Assembly (NCBI RefSeq): GCF_022695985.1
Contig: NZ_JAAPBF010000006.1
Coordinates: forward strand, 21,696-85,695
Source of the DNA: Streptomyces sp. NP-1717
GTDB taxonomy: Bacteria; Actinomycetota; Actinomycetes; Streptomycetales; Streptomycetaceae
Direction of reading: 5' to 3'
DNA length: 64,000 nucleotides
Part shown: piece by piece, positions 63,820 to 64,000 of the stretch
Layout of the letters: the number at the start of each line of letters is the position of its first letter
Position numbering within the stretch: the stretch's first letter is position 1
Translations under genes and position numbers: made by a program
Notes under the pieces: model-generated
What the model was told of the DNA's origin: nothing
What the model saw: the letters and a program-made list of their open reading frames with translations, nothing else
Database searches by the model: none

Positions 63820-64000
63820 GTGACCCAAGTGAGCGAGCGCGGCACCACGTTGTCCTCGGCCTCGGCCACCGAGCGGGGCCGGGCCGCCGCGCTGACCTCC
63901 GCGTTCCTCCGGGGGGTGTTCGCGGCGGCCCTCGGCCTCGCATCCATCGCCGCGCTCGTCATCGCGGCCTGGATCACCTCCCCGTACCCCGACAGCGGCG
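63820..64000 (+). CDS. DUF6350 / PerM-like membrane protein (partial, N-terminus only)
   Basis: 60 codons to the window end. Starts [20 protein letters not shown], then [19 protein letters not shown] and a first membrane helix [12 protein letters not shown] followed by TSPYPDSG. The WxxSPYPDSG segment after the first helix is what I remember of Streptomyces DUF6350 proteins, relatives of mycobacterial PerM (cell-division integrity), which lie upstream of purN-purH. GTG 63820 is preferred; an ATG at 63812 reads into TGA. Divergent from the XRE/sigma-like gene. Confidence 0.75.
   Translation, partial: MTQVSERGTTLSSASATERGRAAALTSAFLRGVFAAALGLASIAALVIAAWITSPYPDSG

Overview
The window is chromosomal DNA from a Streptomyces (or very close actinomycete). 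The evidence is very high GC with G/C-ending codons, frequent GTG starts, and recognisable developmental regulators (WhiD, BldM, ShbA). The gene order also matches, from memory, the S. coelicolor region around SCO4760-SCO4811. I saw no prophage, CRISPR array, rRNA or tRNA. Mobile DNA is limited to four short MITE-like repeats.

Layout. 1-3.9 kb: edge of a THUMP-like methyltransferase, a polysaccharide deacetylase lipoprotein, and groES-groEL behind two CIRCE operators. 3.9-7.7 kb: dehydrogenase, SDR, MOSC protein and LysR regulator. 7.7-13.1 kb: developmental and nucleotide block whiD / bldM / shbA / guaB / guaB3, with a sigma-BldN-type promoter before bldM. 13.2-17 kb: small membrane protein, a nucleotide-sugar dehydrogenase homologue lacking catalytic residues, and glpD. 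17.3-26.9 kb: four tandem membrane Ser/Thr kinase genes, one encoding a pseudokinase; they share a similar C-terminal extracellular domain. 27-30.5 kb: aldehyde dehydrogenase and GMC oxidoreductase. 31-33.4 kb: chorismate mutase with a candidate Phe/Tyr attenuator, then guaA. 33.4-40.6 kb: Uma2 protein, methyltransferase, membrane proteins, DoxX, and a PspC / sensor kinase / response regulator envelope-stress module. 40.6-50.9 kb: two NlpC/P60 hydrolases (one under a c-di-AMP riboswitch), a propeller-like protein, pcrA, an M23 peptidase and a lipase. 51-60 kb: icmB-like cobalamin subunit and a divergent five-gene system (SWIM and DUF5691 facing MoxR ATPase, DUF5682 and VWA). 60-64 kb: sucCD, an XRE/sigma-like membrane fusion protein, and the start of a DUF6350/PerM-like gene.

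Common themes are sporulation control (whiD, bldM, shbA, kinase cluster), cell-wall remodelling (deacetylase, NlpC/P60, M23, PspC sensor module), guanine nucleotide synthesis (guaB, guaB3, guaA) and central metabolism (glpD, sucCD).

The observations I rate highest are: (1) a complete leader-peptide / terminator / antiterminator arrangement upstream of chorismate mutase, with a Phe-Phe-Thr-Tyr run; (2) a family of short inverted-repeat elements whose insertions recreate the TAG stop codon of the neighbouring gene; (3) the divergent MoxR-DUF5682-VWA / SWIM-DUF5691 system with a perfect 14-bp inverted repeat between its two halves; (4) a pseudokinase whose kinase fold is split by about 430 residues; (5) a nucleotide-sugar dehydrogenase homologue lacking its active-site Cys and Glu. 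All homology statements rest on reading motifs; no database search was run.
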